This document shows, one piece after another, positions 30,407-40,700 of a DNA stretch of 64,000 nucleotides. Source of the DNA: Colwellia echini (GTDB taxonomy: Bacteria > Pseudomonadota > Gammaproteobacteria > Enterobacterales > Alteromonadaceae); NCBI RefSeq assembly GCF_002843355.2, contig NZ_PJAI02000002.1, positions 124,001 to 188,000 of the forward strand. Reading direction: 5' to 3'. Position 1 is the stretch's first letter. Every line of letters starts with the position of its first letter. The notes under the pieces are model-generated. The model did no database searches, was not told the origin of the DNA, and saw nothing but the letters and a program-made list of their open reading frames with translations. A program made the translations under genes and the position numbers.

Positions 30407-30898
30407 TTAATGAGCAGTTGTTAATTCTTCTCTATTTTTAAGTACTGTTATTCTCTCATTAGTTAATATTACATAACATTTCTTATACGCTAAATCTGCG
30501 CCATCATCGGGTGATATTGCCAGATATTGCCAACGACAATCATTTTCTCTATAAGTAATAAAGTTACTTTGTCCACGTTTAAACATTTTCAATGCTGAAT
30601 CACGACCGTTAATTAAAGATTTTTCTTCTAAATTAAAGGTGTGTAAATTAACCCAAGTTTGTAACTCTCGCTCAGTGTGTAAAATTACACTATCTAAACA
30701 TTGAGACATGGAAAATTGAGCCGGGTTATTGATGGATTTTGTTTGACATTCATCAATGCTTTTAGCTGCATGAGCGGGGGATAATATCAATAAAGGGCAT
30801 AATAAAAAACCGCTTACTTTTAGTTTAACAAAGTTACTTCTATCAAAAATAAATTTAGCCAAGCGAATAGTATTACAAGTCATTTTATGATTTAACAC
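30407..30898 (-). CDS. LprI-like (DUF1311) secreted protein
   Basis: Small exported protein of the lysozyme-inhibitor LprI N-terminal domain family. A hydrophobic segment (GFLLCPLLILSPAHA) near residue 30-45 looks like a signal peptide; the cationic region before it is long, and an alternative start is the second Met (residue 5). The mature part has four Cys in the family spacing (DECQT, SQCLD, NDCRW, KKCYV) and ends TNERITVLKNREEL. The family is often periplasmic; inhibition of lysozyme is shown only for some members. Confidence 0.75.
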   Translation of the reverse strand: MLNHKMTCNTIRLAKFIFDRSNFVKLKVSGFLLCPLLILSPAHAAKSIDECQTKSINNPAQFSMSQCLDSVILHTERELQTWVNLHTFNLEEKSLINGRDSALKMFKRGQSNFITYRENDCRWQYLAISPDDGADLAYKKCYVILTNERITVLKNREELTTAH

Positions 30899-31199
30899 TC
30901 AAGTTTAAAATTAAAAGGAAGAAGTTAGCTATTAGCTTAGCTGAATATTATAAGTTTATTAAACATAAACAATTAAATTTAAAGAAAACAATTCCAAATA
31001 TATATGGTTTACACACCACTTACCATAAAACTAACGTATAAATTAATTAATATGAGTAATTTTAGTTTGGGTAGCAATATACCTTCATTATTAAAAGTAT
31101 TTTCCAACGTTACACACAAAAAACTTAAATTACCGCGTTAATTCTATCAATCCTGTTAGCTGGGTAATTAGATAAGTTTGAATCATTGCTATTTGCCCT
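30899..31199. other. AT-rich intergenic region
   Basis: 301 bp before a small split ORF. No gene, strong hairpin or repeat seen; it must contain the promoter of the minus-strand LprI-like gene. Confidence 0.4.
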
Positions 31200-31325
31200 A
31201 TGATTGGTGCTAGAGTAGCTTTTATAATTTATAAAAACTCATTAGTGGGCGTACAAGAACAAATTAAACAAGCCGTAAGTACCACTAAAAAAATGGTCGA
31301 AGTTTCAAAACATCATCAACAATAA
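31200..31325 (+). pseudogene. small ORF in frame with the next one, separated by one TAA
   Basis: 41 codons from an ATG (MIGARVAFIIYKNSLVGV...) ending in TAA; the next codon (GTG at 31326) opens the following 84-codon frame. Both parts are helical and charged, so they may be one gene interrupted by a stop, or two small genes. No family recognised. Confidence 0.35.
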
Positions 31326-31580
31326 GTGATGAATGAAATAGTACAAAAAATGGGTACTAGTTTTCATATTTTAGAAATGTCACTTGAACAAGAAGAATAC
31401 CTTACTGAAATGGTGCACGGTGCGCTTAAAAAACACAGTCAGGACGACATTAATTTTCTTGAAGTAACGCAATTACTTGATCAAGCTTTAACAAGTGTTG
31501 ACCAACTTAAGCAATTAAATACTGAAAACAACAATTGTGAGACGGCAGATATTTTTGATGATGAGGATGAACTGTTTTGA
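31326..31580 (+). CDS. hypothetical acidic helical protein
   Basis: 84 residues, starting GTG-ATG (MNEIVQKMGTSF), mostly helical, acidic tail ending FDDEDELF. Not recognised. No clear ribosome-binding site because the frame is directly continuous with the ORF ending at 31325. It could be the C-terminal part of a broken signalling protein. Confidence 0.4.
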   Translation: MMNEIVQKMGTSFHILEMSLEQEEYLTEMVHGALKKHSQDDINFLEVTQLLDQALTSVDQLKQLNTENNNCETADIFDDEDELF

Positions 31581-31918
31581 GTTGGTAATCTGTTGCATGC
31601 CCTATGATCTGTTTGTCGGCATTGGTGAGAATTATTAGTAACATGATCTCACAACAAAGGATGTTTTTACTCATACCATTTGGTGAGAATACTAGGCTAT
31701 AAACTGCGTTATATGATTGGTACAGGGTCAGTGATGAGAGAAATGGCCAATATGAAGTATTAATAAAAGTAATCAATTCAAAAGCGTTAGCTGAATTTTC
31801 AGTGGTATAATGTTAATCTTTAACTTCTTGATAAAAAATAAAATAAATTTAATAAAATAATAGACTATGCTGTTAAATCATAGACTCAAGTTTATTATCA
31901 TCTAATGGACCTTAAATA
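31581..31918. other. 338-bp intergenic region
   Basis: No open frame of note and no terminator-like hairpin; AT-rich end near 31850, where the promoter of the response regulator is expected. Confidence 0.35.
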
Positions 31919-33319
31919 ATGTTAGATAATGAATACAAAATTCTAGTTGTAGATGATGCTAAAGACACACAAATGCTTTTGGACTTTGACTTAACTGCTG
32001 CAGGCTATAAGGTGACGTGTTGCGATTGTGGTGAAGACGCATTATCAATATTAGAAACCCAAGAAATAGACCTCATTTTACTTGATATGTACATGCCTGG
32101 GTTGTCAGGGTTAGAAACATTGGTAAAAGTTAAAGCCATTGATATAAGTGCAGATATTCCTGTGATCATGTTATCAGCTTCAAATGATGAGGATGAAGTG
32201 GTCGCGGCATTAGAATATGGTGCAGGTGATTATGTTATCAAACCCTATGTTGCCAAAGTGCTACTAGCACGTATCCGCACAGCGATCAGGTTAAAAGAAA
32301 AAACAGCGCAACTTGAATATTTAGCGAAAACTGATTTTCTTACCGGTATCAATAACCGGGGTAGTTTTTTCGAGCTAAGCACTAACGCTTTAAATTTAGC
32401 AAATAGAGTCGGGCACTCTTTTGTGGTTGCTATGTTCGATATCGATTTCTTTAAACCAATAAATGATAATTATGGACACGATGCGGGCGATCAAGTATTA
32501 CGTGTTTTTAGTCGAGCTTTAGCTGATGCGTTTAGAGGTTACGATATAATTGGTCGTGTTGGTGGAGAAGAGTTTGCAGTTTGTCTACCTAATACTTCTA
32601 TTGAACATGCCTATATTGCTTGCGAAAGGTTTCGTGAATACATAGAACAACTTAGGCTTGTATTAACTACTGATATTGATAAAGAAGTTGTTATAAATAT
32701 TACCGTGAGTATTGGTTTAGTATTAGCTCAGAATAAAGTTATTACGATAGATGAACTCTTAAAACAAGCTGATACCGCTTTATATTACGCGAAAGAGCAT
32801 GGTCGTAATCAAGTGGTTGACGCGGGTTTAATTAACAAAGAAAAAGATGTCGATAATTCAAGCTCGTTAACTCAAGATGATAACCTTGCTTTAAAAGTAA
32901 TTGATATAAATAATAACGATTCAAGTGATGTTAATGTAAATGAGTACAATAAGGATAGTAACGAAATGACTAAATTTGATGGAATTGATTTTGATATAGG
33001 TGTTAATAATGTCCTAGGCGATGAATCTTTGTATAAAGAAATATTAATCATGTTTTATCAAGACCATCACCAAGACGGTGATAAGCTATTCGCGGCAATT
33101 AAAAGTAAAGATAATGATAGCATTAAGCATATTGCACACACGTTAAAGGGAGTAGCATGCTCGGTTGGTGCAATGGACTTATTTGAGGTAACAAAAGCGG
33201 TCGATATTGCTGTTAATGAGGGGCAAGAAGATGAGTTAGAAGGTCTATATTTGCAACTATCACCACAACTAAACCGCGTGATGCAGAGTATAAAAGTAAA
33301 TTTAGGTTTGAGTGAGTAG
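31919..33319 (+). CDS. response regulator: REC - GGDEF - HPT
   Basis: Predicted phosphorelay-linked diguanylate cyclase. Residues about 6-125 are a receiver (DDAKDTQ acidic pair, phospho-acceptor Asp in LILLDMYMPG, Lys in YVIKPY). Residues about 140-300 are a GGDEF domain with TDFLTGINNRGSF and an intact VGGEEFAV active site, so it should make c-di-GMP. An allosteric RxxD site was not clearly found. Residues about 375-460 are an HPT domain with phospho-His in HIAHTLKGVACSVGA. 466 residues, full length. The convergent yfaE ends 2 bp away. Confidence 0.9.
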   Translation: MLDNEYKILVVDDAKDTQMLLDFDLTAAGYKVTCCDCGEDALSILETQEIDLILLDMYMPGLSGLETLVKVKAIDISADIPVIMLSASNDEDEVVAALEYGAGDYVIKPYVAKVLLARIRTAIRLKEKTAQLEYLAKTDFLTGINNRGSFFELSTNALNLANRVGHSFVVAMFDIDFFKPINDNYGHDAGDQVLRVFSRALADAFRGYDIIGRVGGEEFAVCLPNTSIEHAYIACERFREYIEQLRLVLTTDIDKEVVINITVSIGLVLAQNKVITIDELLKQADTALYYAKEHGRNQVVDAGLINKEKDVDNSSSLTQDDNLALKVIDINNNDSSDVNVNEYNKDSNEMTKFDGIDFDIGVNNVLGDESLYKEILIMFYQDHHQDGDKLFAAIKSKDNDSIKHIAHTLKGVACSVGAMDLFEVTKAVDIAVNEGQEDELEGLYLQLSPQLNRVMQSIKVNLGLSE

Positions 33320-33321
33320 GT

Positions 33322-33633
33322 TTACTCATCAATAAGCAGGGTGATGTCGGTTATCGGTATACAGCAACAAGGTAAGATTTCTTGCTCACCCACAAAAGCT
33401 AATGGTTCACCCATAGGGTAATTAATTTCGCCCTCTACAAGCTTTACTCGACATGCACCACAAAATCCATCTCGACAATGATAATGCACTTCTATATCAG
33501 CAGACTCTAAACAATCAAGCAGGGTTTGTTTGCTATTTTTATAGCAAACAATTTTACCCTGAACAGATATCTTCGGCTGTAATTTGAGAGTGTCTTTCAC
33601 ATCTTGAGTCGTGTTTTTTATGCTCATACACAT
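33322..33633 (-). CDS. yfaE: 2Fe-2S ferredoxin of ribonucleotide reductase (YfaE)
   Basis: Maintains the diferric-tyrosyl radical cofactor of NrdB. Plant-type ferredoxin with cluster ligands in HCRDGFCGACRV (C-x4-C-x2-C) and a fourth Cys in PCCCIP. 103 residues; E. coli YfaE is 84, the extra being N-terminal. Lies 62 bp after nrdB, presumably in the same transcript. Confidence 0.92.
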   Translation of the reverse strand: MCMSIKNTTQDVKDTLKLQPKISVQGKIVCYKNSKQTLLDCLESADIEVHYHCRDGFCGACRVKLVEGEINYPMGEPLAFVGEQEILPCCCIPITDITLLIDE

Positions 33634-33695
33634 ACTAAGCGTAAATTAAGTCAAATAGCATTTAGGTAATTATCACCTTTGCTTGGCATAGCTGG

Positions 33696-34826
33696 TTATA
33701 AATCAAAATCATCAAAATCGTCTTCATTCATTGACGCATCAACTTGACCAACTAAATAGCTTGATATTTCTGTTTCCTGAGGCGCTACCTGAACGTTATC
33801 ACTTACAAGATAAGCATTCATCCAAGGTAACGGGTTACTTTTTACAATAAAAGGAGAGTCAAAGCCAATAGCCGTCAAACGTTGGTTAGCAATGTATTCA
33901 ATATATTGATTTAAAATCTCGGCATTAAGGCCGATCATTGAGCCATCTTTAAACAGGTATTGTGCCCATTCTTTTTCTTGATCAACCACATCAAGGAATA
34001 TTTGTAAGCCTTCATCACGCAATTCTTCACTGATACGCTTCATTTCAGGATCGTCATTACCGACTTTCCAGTTATTCAGTATATGCTGTGTACCCGTAAG
34101 ATGAAGTGCTTCGTCACGAGCAATTAGCTTGATTATTTTAGCGTTACCTTCAAGTAGTTCACGTTCTGCAAATGCAAATGAACAGGCAAAGCTTACGTAA
34201 AAACGAATTGCTTCAAGGGCATTAACTGAGCAAACAGCAAGGTATAAACGTTCTTTAAGTTTTCTGGTAGTTACTTCAATTGATTTACCGTCAACTTCAT
34301 AGGTGCCTTCACCTTGAGATTGAAGTAATTGGGTGGTTAGTATTACCTCATCAAAATATTTTGAAATACTTGAAGCACGTTTTAAAATTGCAGGATTAAC
34401 AATTATATCGTCAAATATTTCACCTGGCTCGGTAAATAAATTACGTAAAATATGGGTGTAAGAGCGTGAGTGAATAGTTTCACTAAAAGCCCATGTCTCA
34501 ACCCAAGTTTCCACTTCTGGTAAGGATACTAATGGTAAAAACACTGCATTAACAGAGCGTGCAGCCATTGAATCTAATAGCGTTTGATATTTTAAATTCG
34601 AAATGAAAATATGCTTTTCTGAATCTGTAAGGCTCTGCCAATCAGCTCTGTCTTTAGAAACATCAACTTCTTCAGGTCGCCAAAAAAATGAAAGTTGTTT
34701 TTCTATTAGCTTTTCAAACGCCGCAAAACGCTGTTGATCATAGCGCGATACATTAACACTGTTACCGAGAAACATAGGCTCAAGTAAAGCATCATTAGGG
34801 GTTTGATTAAACGTGGTATACGCCAT
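33696..34826 (-). CDS. nrdB: ribonucleoside-diphosphate reductase beta subunit, class Ia
   Basis: Supplies the tyrosyl radical for reduction of ribonucleotides. Iron ligands and radical Tyr are recognisable: [21 protein letters not shown] (with the Tyr), FAFAERE, and [13 protein letters not shown]-terminal DDFDDFDL peptide would bind NrdA. 376 residues. Start ATG behind AAAGG. nrdA, which normally lies directly upstream, is absent: only a ~250-nt leader separates nrdB from an NrdR-boxed promoter. Confidence 0.97.
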   Translation of the reverse strand: MAYTTFNQTPNDALLEPMFLGNSVNVSRYDQQRFAAFEKLIEKQLSFFWRPEEVDVSKDRADWQSLTDSEKHIFISNLKYQTLLDSMAARSVNAVFLPLVSLPEVETWVETWAFSETIHSRSYTHILRNLFTEPGEIFDDIIVNPAILKRASSISKYFDEVILTTQLLQSQGEGTYEVDGKSIEVTTRKLKERLYLAVCSVNALEAIRFYVSFACSFAFAERELLEGNAKIIKLIARDEALHLTGTQHILNNWKVGNDDPEMKRISEELRDEGLQIFLDVVDQEKEWAQYLFKDGSMIGLNAEILNQYIEYIANQRLTAIGFDSPFIVKSNPLPWMNAYLVSDNVQVAPQETEISSYLVGQVDASMNEDDFDDFDL

Positions 34827-34844
34827 TTTTTTATTCCTTTAGAG

Positions 34845-34890
34845 ACTACATCCCTGTAGTAACAAAAGCCTAGTAAATTGACTAGGCTTT
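34845..34890 (-). promoter_or_regulatory. two hairpins in the nrdB leader
   Basis: AAAGCCTAGT-AAATTG-ACTAGGCTTT (34865-34890) is a perfect 10-bp stem followed on the minus strand by TTTTGTT, so it is a weak intrinsic terminator. ACTACA-TCCC-TGTAGT (34845-34860) is a second small stem just before the ribosome site. Together they could attenuate nrdB. Confidence 0.45.
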
Positions 34891-35084
34891 ATATTGATAT
34901 TTTTAGTGGTAACTGTTTTTACAGTAACCAATTAACTTTGGGTTATTATTTGTTACGCTTATATTTTATTATGTGCTGAGAAAAAATGTCTCACTGGGTG
35001 GGTGGGTCGGTTAGAAGCCAGTGCTTTATTATTGTTTCTCATTTTAGTATCCACATTGTTTGATTGTATTCGTATCATTGCCGA

Positions 35085-35138
35085 ATTGTATCACCAAAAA
35101 TAGTGTAATCAAATAAAGAAAAACACTACATCTAGTGT
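35085..35138 (-). promoter_or_regulatory. nrdB promoter with two NrdR-type boxes
   Basis: On the minus strand TTGATT (35112-35107), 16 bp, TACAAT (35090-35085). The 16-bp spacer is itself an NrdR-like box (35091-35106), and a better one, ACACTACATCTAGTGT, lies at 35123-35138. Their centres are 32 bp apart, about three helical turns, as is known for NrdR operators. Confidence 0.7.
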
Positions 35139-35759
35139 TTTGTCTGTAAATTAATCACTATTGGATGATACAATTATTTAGCCGTTAAGTTATCACATTT
35201 GAAGTGAGTTTGGACAAAAAATTCTAAAATTATTTTAGAATTTGAATTGTGAATAACTTTAAAACACAACCTAACATTCCTATATTCTTAAAACATAGCA
35301 CCAGCCAAATCAACGTTAACTTTTTTACGGGTAACTTTGCCAATTAGTAAATAGAAGGTATTTGAGGTTTCAAAAATACAGTTTTAATGAAACTTGAACA
35401 ATAACGAAGTCTGCCATCAGTCTACTTGATTTAAACCGACCTAATTGGTCATCAATTACGTAATCAGCTTTAATTACACAATGTGGTTGAACAGAGTCTA
35501 TAAATATTTTGACAAGCTTATCAAAAAAGCGAAGAAGCACCTTGAACTATGATTGAGGAATGTGTTGATTCCAGTTTCAAATGAAAAAAAATCCAAGGGT
35601 GTGAAACTATGCGAGAGAAGCTTACTTATTACTAGATAGGAACATCGAAGCGAAAAAGTTACCGATACAGTTGTCAATACTTATAACCTAACTAACGAAG
35701 AAATAACTTCTTAAAAGTCGCTTCTCCGAGATTAATGACGTTAACATATAGTCCGAAAA
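35139..35759. other. 621-bp region between the nrd promoter and the insertion sequence
   Basis: No intact gene. Frames are broken apart from one 56-codon minus-strand frame (35370-35540) that looks protein-like. Probably degraded accessory DNA. Confidence 0.4.
35370..35540 (-). pseudogene. possible gene remnant, 56 codons
   Basis: Open from a GTG at 35540 to TGA at 35370, with plausible protein composition (KADYVIDDQLGRF in the middle). No ribosome-binding site and no recognised family. A remnant of a longer coding sequence is more likely than a gene. Confidence 0.2.
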
Positions 35760-37533
35760 GAGCCCAGACTGTGTAAAAACTCATACATATCGGTGTAGTT
35801 AACTACTATTTTATTAATTTTGAATAAGAGCTACTTTTGTATTCATCGAAAGGATCCAATGATAACCAATATGATGGTAATTTCTGCAAAGAGATCGCGT
35901 TTATATGTATGTTTTTATCGCGAATAGTGAGGTTTGCAGACCGAATAAAGGCGTTATTGCCTAATTGCCTTCATCAAGCCAATAGTACCTTTAATCGACA
36001 TCATTCGTTTAAGGTTATAAGCAAGGATATGTAGATTAGTCTCTGTACTAACGTTTTTTAAACGCTTAGTAAGATAATGAGTAGCTCCCATCCACATCTT
36101 TATCGTACCAAACGGGTGCTCTACGGTTTGTTTTCTGATAAGTGATATATCTTTCGCTTTCTTGAATCGTTGGTGCATGGCATCAATTTCATTTTCATGT
36201 TCCCAGCGTCTCATTTTTCTTGGTTCATTGCGTGAGCGAGTACACTTCGTGCGAATATCACAATCTCTGCAAGCGATATGGTTAACATAGACACGTAACT
36301 TCAAACCATTTTCCATCGCATTGCGTCGATAAGGTAAAATGTTACCCGCAGGGCAAATGTACTCGTCTTTTATCTTGTCATATTTGAATTGATTTTTATT
36401 GAATATCCCTGCTTTTGCAGCACCTGATGTGTCTGTTTTTGGAACAAGCATTTCAGACCCTGTATCTAGCACGTTTTTAATATCCGCTCTGCTGTAATAT
36501 CCTTTGTCTGCTATAAAGGTTATATCGGTGGTGCCAAGTGCTTCTTGTACTTGACTCGCCACTAAATGAAGCTTTCCTATGTCGGTAGATTGCGTCACTT
36601 CGTGACTAATAATCAAGTGATGCCGACTATCTACGGCCGATTGAACGTTATAGCAAACTTGCCTTACCATATTGCTTGTTTTCAGCAGCCTTGAATCTGG
36701 GTCGGTAAGTGATATTTTCTTGTCAGGATGTTCATTCACGCGGGTTTCAATGTCGGATAATTCAGCGAGTCTATTCTTCATCCACGCCACCTTTTCATGC
36801 ATGACAGTGACATCTTCATCAGAATATTCTTGCTTATCTTTATCCGCTAATATTGCTAAATAGTGATTAATACTCGCATCAAATCGAGCAATTAAATCTT
36901 TGGTTTTTTTAGGCGTGTAGGTTCTTTGTTTATTGTTCACTGCTTTGAATTTACTACCATCAATAGCAACGACCACATTGGTAAACATATTCATTTCGCG
37001 GCATAGCTGGATAAACTGACGACATGTGTTTTTAATGCCTGTGCTGTTATCTTTTCTAAAGTCAGCAATCGTTTTAAAGTCAGGCGTTAACCGTTCTAAT
37101 AACCACATTAACTCAACATTACGGTGGGTTTCTTTTTCTAATCGACGAGATGATTGGATACGATTTAAATAACCATAAATATAGAGCTTTAGCATCATGC
37201 TTGGGTGATAACATGGGCGGCCTGTCGCCTTGGTTTTAACTTTTTCAAACCCCAATGAAGCTAAGTCTAAGCTATCAACAAATGCATCAATGACCCTAAC
37301 AGGGTTTTCATCGGTAACAAAGTCATCTAATGCTTCGGGGAATAGCGTAGCTTGGTTTCTAGGTTGGCCTTTTATGTGATGAGACATTGCGGTAACCTCC
37401 TACTTTCGCTTACCGCTTTATTATACTAAATCTACCCGTTGACTTGGATCTCTTGTTAAGAACGATTGTTCATATCAATTGCGTACTTAGTCCAAAAGGT
37501 GATCAAAACTGAGTTTTTACACAGTCTGGGCTC
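35760..37533 (-). mobile_element. complete IS1182-family insertion sequence
   Basis: 1774 bp bounded by perfect 24-bp inverted repeats beginning GAGCCCAGACTGTGTAAAAA (35760-35783 and 37510-37533). One transposase gene inside, full length. A 3-bp AAA occurs at both flanks; a 4-bp duplication is not exact. Perfect ends and an intact gene suggest a recent, possibly active insertion. Confidence 0.9.
35954..37387 (-). CDS. IS1182-family transposase
   Basis: DDE transposase. N-terminal DUF772-type region (DENPVRVIDAFVDSLDL ... GRPCYHPSMMLKLYIYGYLNRI), catalytic residues in VVAIDGSKFKAV and FIADKGYYSR, a Cys cluster (CRDCDIRTKC) and the conserved ending HPFGTIKMWMG ... NLKRM. 477 residues, no frame damage. 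Start has a GGTTACCGCA-type leader with AGGAGG about 7 bp before the ATG. Confidence 0.93.
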   Translation of the reverse strand: MSHHIKGQPRNQATLFPEALDDFVTDENPVRVIDAFVDSLDLASLGFEKVKTKATGRPCYHPSMMLKLYIYGYLNRIQSSRRLEKETHRNVELMWLLERLTPDFKTIADFRKDNSTGIKNTCRQFIQLCREMNMFTNVVVAIDGSKFKAVNNKQRTYTPKKTKDLIARFDASINHYLAILADKDKQEYSDEDVTVMHEKVAWMKNRLAELSDIETRVNEHPDKKISLTDPDSRLLKTSNMVRQVCYNVQSAVDSRHHLIISHEVTQSTDIGKLHLVASQVQEALGTTDITFIADKGYYSRADIKNVLDTGSEMLVPKTDTSGAAKAGIFNKNQFKYDKIKDEYICPAGNILPYRRNAMENGLKLRVYVNHIACRDCDIRTKCTRSRNEPRKMRRWEHENEIDAMHQRFKKAKDISLIRKQTVEHPFGTIKMWMGATHYLTKRLKNVSTETNLHILAYNLKRMMSIKGTIGLMKAIRQ

Positions 37534-37561
37534 AAAGTGAACTTTGAGTTAAGAAACCTGA

Positions 37562-37640
37562 GTGGCCGCTTTGTCGGATTTCTTGCCGTTGATGCTTCTA
37601 TTGTCAGCAGCAACACAGAGCCTAAAGCGGACGTTAATTG
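37562..37640 (+). repeat. structured repeat, copy A
   Basis: GGCCGCTTTGTCGGATTTCT ... GAGCCTAAAGCGGAC folds: CCGCTTT (37566-37572) pairs with AAAGCGG (37624-37630), and inner stems pair around TTCTATTG. A similar sequence (roughly four in five bases by eye) occurs inverted at 52665-52745. Lies 29 bp from the IS end. Confidence 0.65.
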
Positions 37641-37741
37641 ATTCCCATAGTTATCAAAACTGATAGTTTTAAAATAAACTCACATATTCCCACATTAATT
37701 TTTTAAGCTAATGTGGGTGAGGGGTGGTTTACTATAGAGCA

Positions 37742-40700
37742 TTAACAGTTTAGTTCTTCTATCTTCTTCCTAGAAAAAAACTCATAAAGTGCAGGTAGTA
37801 CGAATAAAGTAAGAAGCGTTGCTGTAACTAGTCCACCAACAATAACGCTTGCTAATGGACGCTGTATTTCAGCACCAACACCATTTGACATTAACATGGG
37901 AATTAAACCTAAAGCTGAAGTGATTGCGGTCATCAAAACAGGTCTCAACCGCGACGTAGCGCCATCAAAAATGGCCTTCGACGTATCTAAACCATCTCTA
38001 ATGCGCTGATTGATACTTTCTACCATAACTACGCCATTTAACACTGCCACACCAAATAAGGTAATAAACCCGACAGAGCTAGGTACTGATAGATATTGAT
38101 TTGATATATACAATGAAAAAACACCGCCAATTACAGCAAGTGGAACATTTACGAGTATCAACATGGCTTGGCCAACTGAGCCAAAAGCAAAATATAAAAG
38201 TAATGCAATAAGCGCTAAAGAAAGTGGAACGACAATAGCAAGCCTGTTTTGAGCACGTTGTTGGCTTTCAAATTGTCCACCTATTGCTACAGAGTAACCC
38301 GAAGGCAAATCAACTTTCTCCGCAATTACCTTTCTAATATCGGCAACTACACTACCCATATCTCGGTTTTGAACGTTGGCTTGGATTACGACACGCCTTT
38401 GTACATCATCACGTCTAACTTGCGGAGGGCCTGACTCAAATGATACAGAAGCCACATCACCTAGACGCACCCATGCGCCTGTCGGTGACTGAAGCCTGAT
38501 ATCAGCAATGGCTTCTTTGCTTTTTCGATATTCTTCTTCAATCCGCACATAAATATCATAACGCTCATTACCCTTAATGATTTGACCCGCCTCGACACCA
38601 CCGATACCGTCGCGCACAATTTCCATTACGTTACTTACTGAAAGTCCAAATCGAGAGAGTTCATGCCTGTTTGGTTTAATGACTAATTGCGCTTCACCTG
38701 CAATTTGCTCTAACGCAACATCTCTGGCCCCCTCAATTTCTTTAATGACAGATTCGATTTCTTGACCTTTACTCGCCAATACATCTAGCTCAGGCCCAAA
38801 TAACTTTATCGCTAGTTGTGCTTTAACACCTGAAAGTAATTCATCAACACGAGTAGCTATAGGTTGAGAAAAATTGAGTAATAAGCCAGGAAACTCTTCT
38901 AAAGATCTTTCCATTTGAGCTTGAAGTTCATAGCGGTTATTAGCACTTGTCCACTCAGAAACAGGCTTTAATCCAATATATATCTCAATATTATTTACAG
39001 GCTCTGGATCACCACCAATATCAGGGCGACCAATTCGACTAAGTGCGTAGGTTACTTCTGGAAACGCCATTAACTTTGTCTCTAAAATCGGCGCTACTGT
39101 TAACGCAGTGTCTAAACTTGAAGAAGGAGCAAGTGTTGCTCTTAAATTAATCGTACCTTCCTCTAACTCAGGAACAAACTCAGTACCAATAAAGGGTAAC
39201 AATGAAAATGCCAATACAACTAAAGCTAATGCTGCTGAAATGATCAATTTTGTACGTTTAAGTGAGAATGCTAAGGCTTTTCTATAAAGCTTATCTAATG
39301 GTTTTAGTACAAAACTTTCCTTTTCTTTGACGCCAGATTTAAACAGGTATGTTGCCAAAGCGGGAACAATGAATAAAGCGACGACAATGGCTGAAACTAC
39401 CGCCAATATGATACTTATTGCCATAGGCTGAAAGAGCTTAGCTTCAACCCCCTCGAAGCTGAAAAGTGGTGTAAAGACAACCAAGATAATTGAGGCAGCA
39501 AAGAACACAGGGCGAGCTACTTCCTTACCTGCTTGTTTCAAACGAAGTTCAATACCATGATCGTCGTGTTCGACGTCAAATGGATCAGTATCTGAATTAG
39601 GCACTCTTCTTTTAACGCTTTCAGCATGCGCATCCTCAGGGTGATTTAGGTGTTTGAACATGTTTTCAACCATCACCACTGAGCCATCAACAAGCATACC
39701 AATACCCACAGCTATTCCGCCTAGCGACATTAAATTCGCAGAAATTCCCCACCAAGCCATAATCATTAACGCTATTCCTATTGAAATAGGGATAGAAATA
39801 AGCACTAACAATGTAGCCCTTAAGTTCATCAAAAATAAAGCGAGTACAATCGCGATGAAAACAAAAGCAAGCAATAAAGCATCTACAACAGTTGAGACTG
39901 CCTTTTCAATTAAATCCGCTTGGTCGTAGAATGGTTCAAAACGCACACCTTGCGGAAGTGCTTGGTTAATTAATGGTATTCTTGCATTAATTCCATCAAT
40001 AGTGGCCTTGGTATTTGACCCCATACGTTTCAGGACAATGCCTGAGACTACTTCACCCAATGCTTCAATTTCACCATTTGGCGCTTTACGCGTCATGGTG
40101 ACTGCGCCTTGTCGAATTTCACTGCCCAATTCGACTTTGGCAACGTCAGAGATAGTTACTACGGTGCCGTCGATAGTTTTAACAGGTACTTGCTTAATGT
40201 TTTCAATACCAGCCATACCACTTTCAAACCAGCCTGTACCACGGATAACAAGTTGCTCTTGACCTCGGTTCATATACCAGCCACCAACATTGGCATTGTT
40301 GCTTTCTAACGCCGCGACTATATTTTCTTGAGTGAGTTGATAGGCTAATAATTTAGAGGGATCGATATTGACTTGGTATTGCCTAACATTGCCGCCAAAA
40401 GAGAGTACATCAGTGACGCCATCGACAGGCATAATAAGTAATTTGACGATCCAATCATTTAGACTTCTAAGTGCCATAGCATCAAAACCAGCGGCTTTAT
40501 CTGAAATAAGCAAATATTGAAAAACTTGCCCTAAACCCGAAGTATTTGGCCCCATATTTGGCGTACCAACCCCATCAGGGATCAATTCTTTAGCAGCTTG
40601 AAGTCGTTCAAATACCAATTGCCTAGCAAAGTAAATGTCAGTGCCTTCTTTAAACACTACTGTTACACCAGAAAGACCCGTTTTAGATATTGAACGAACT

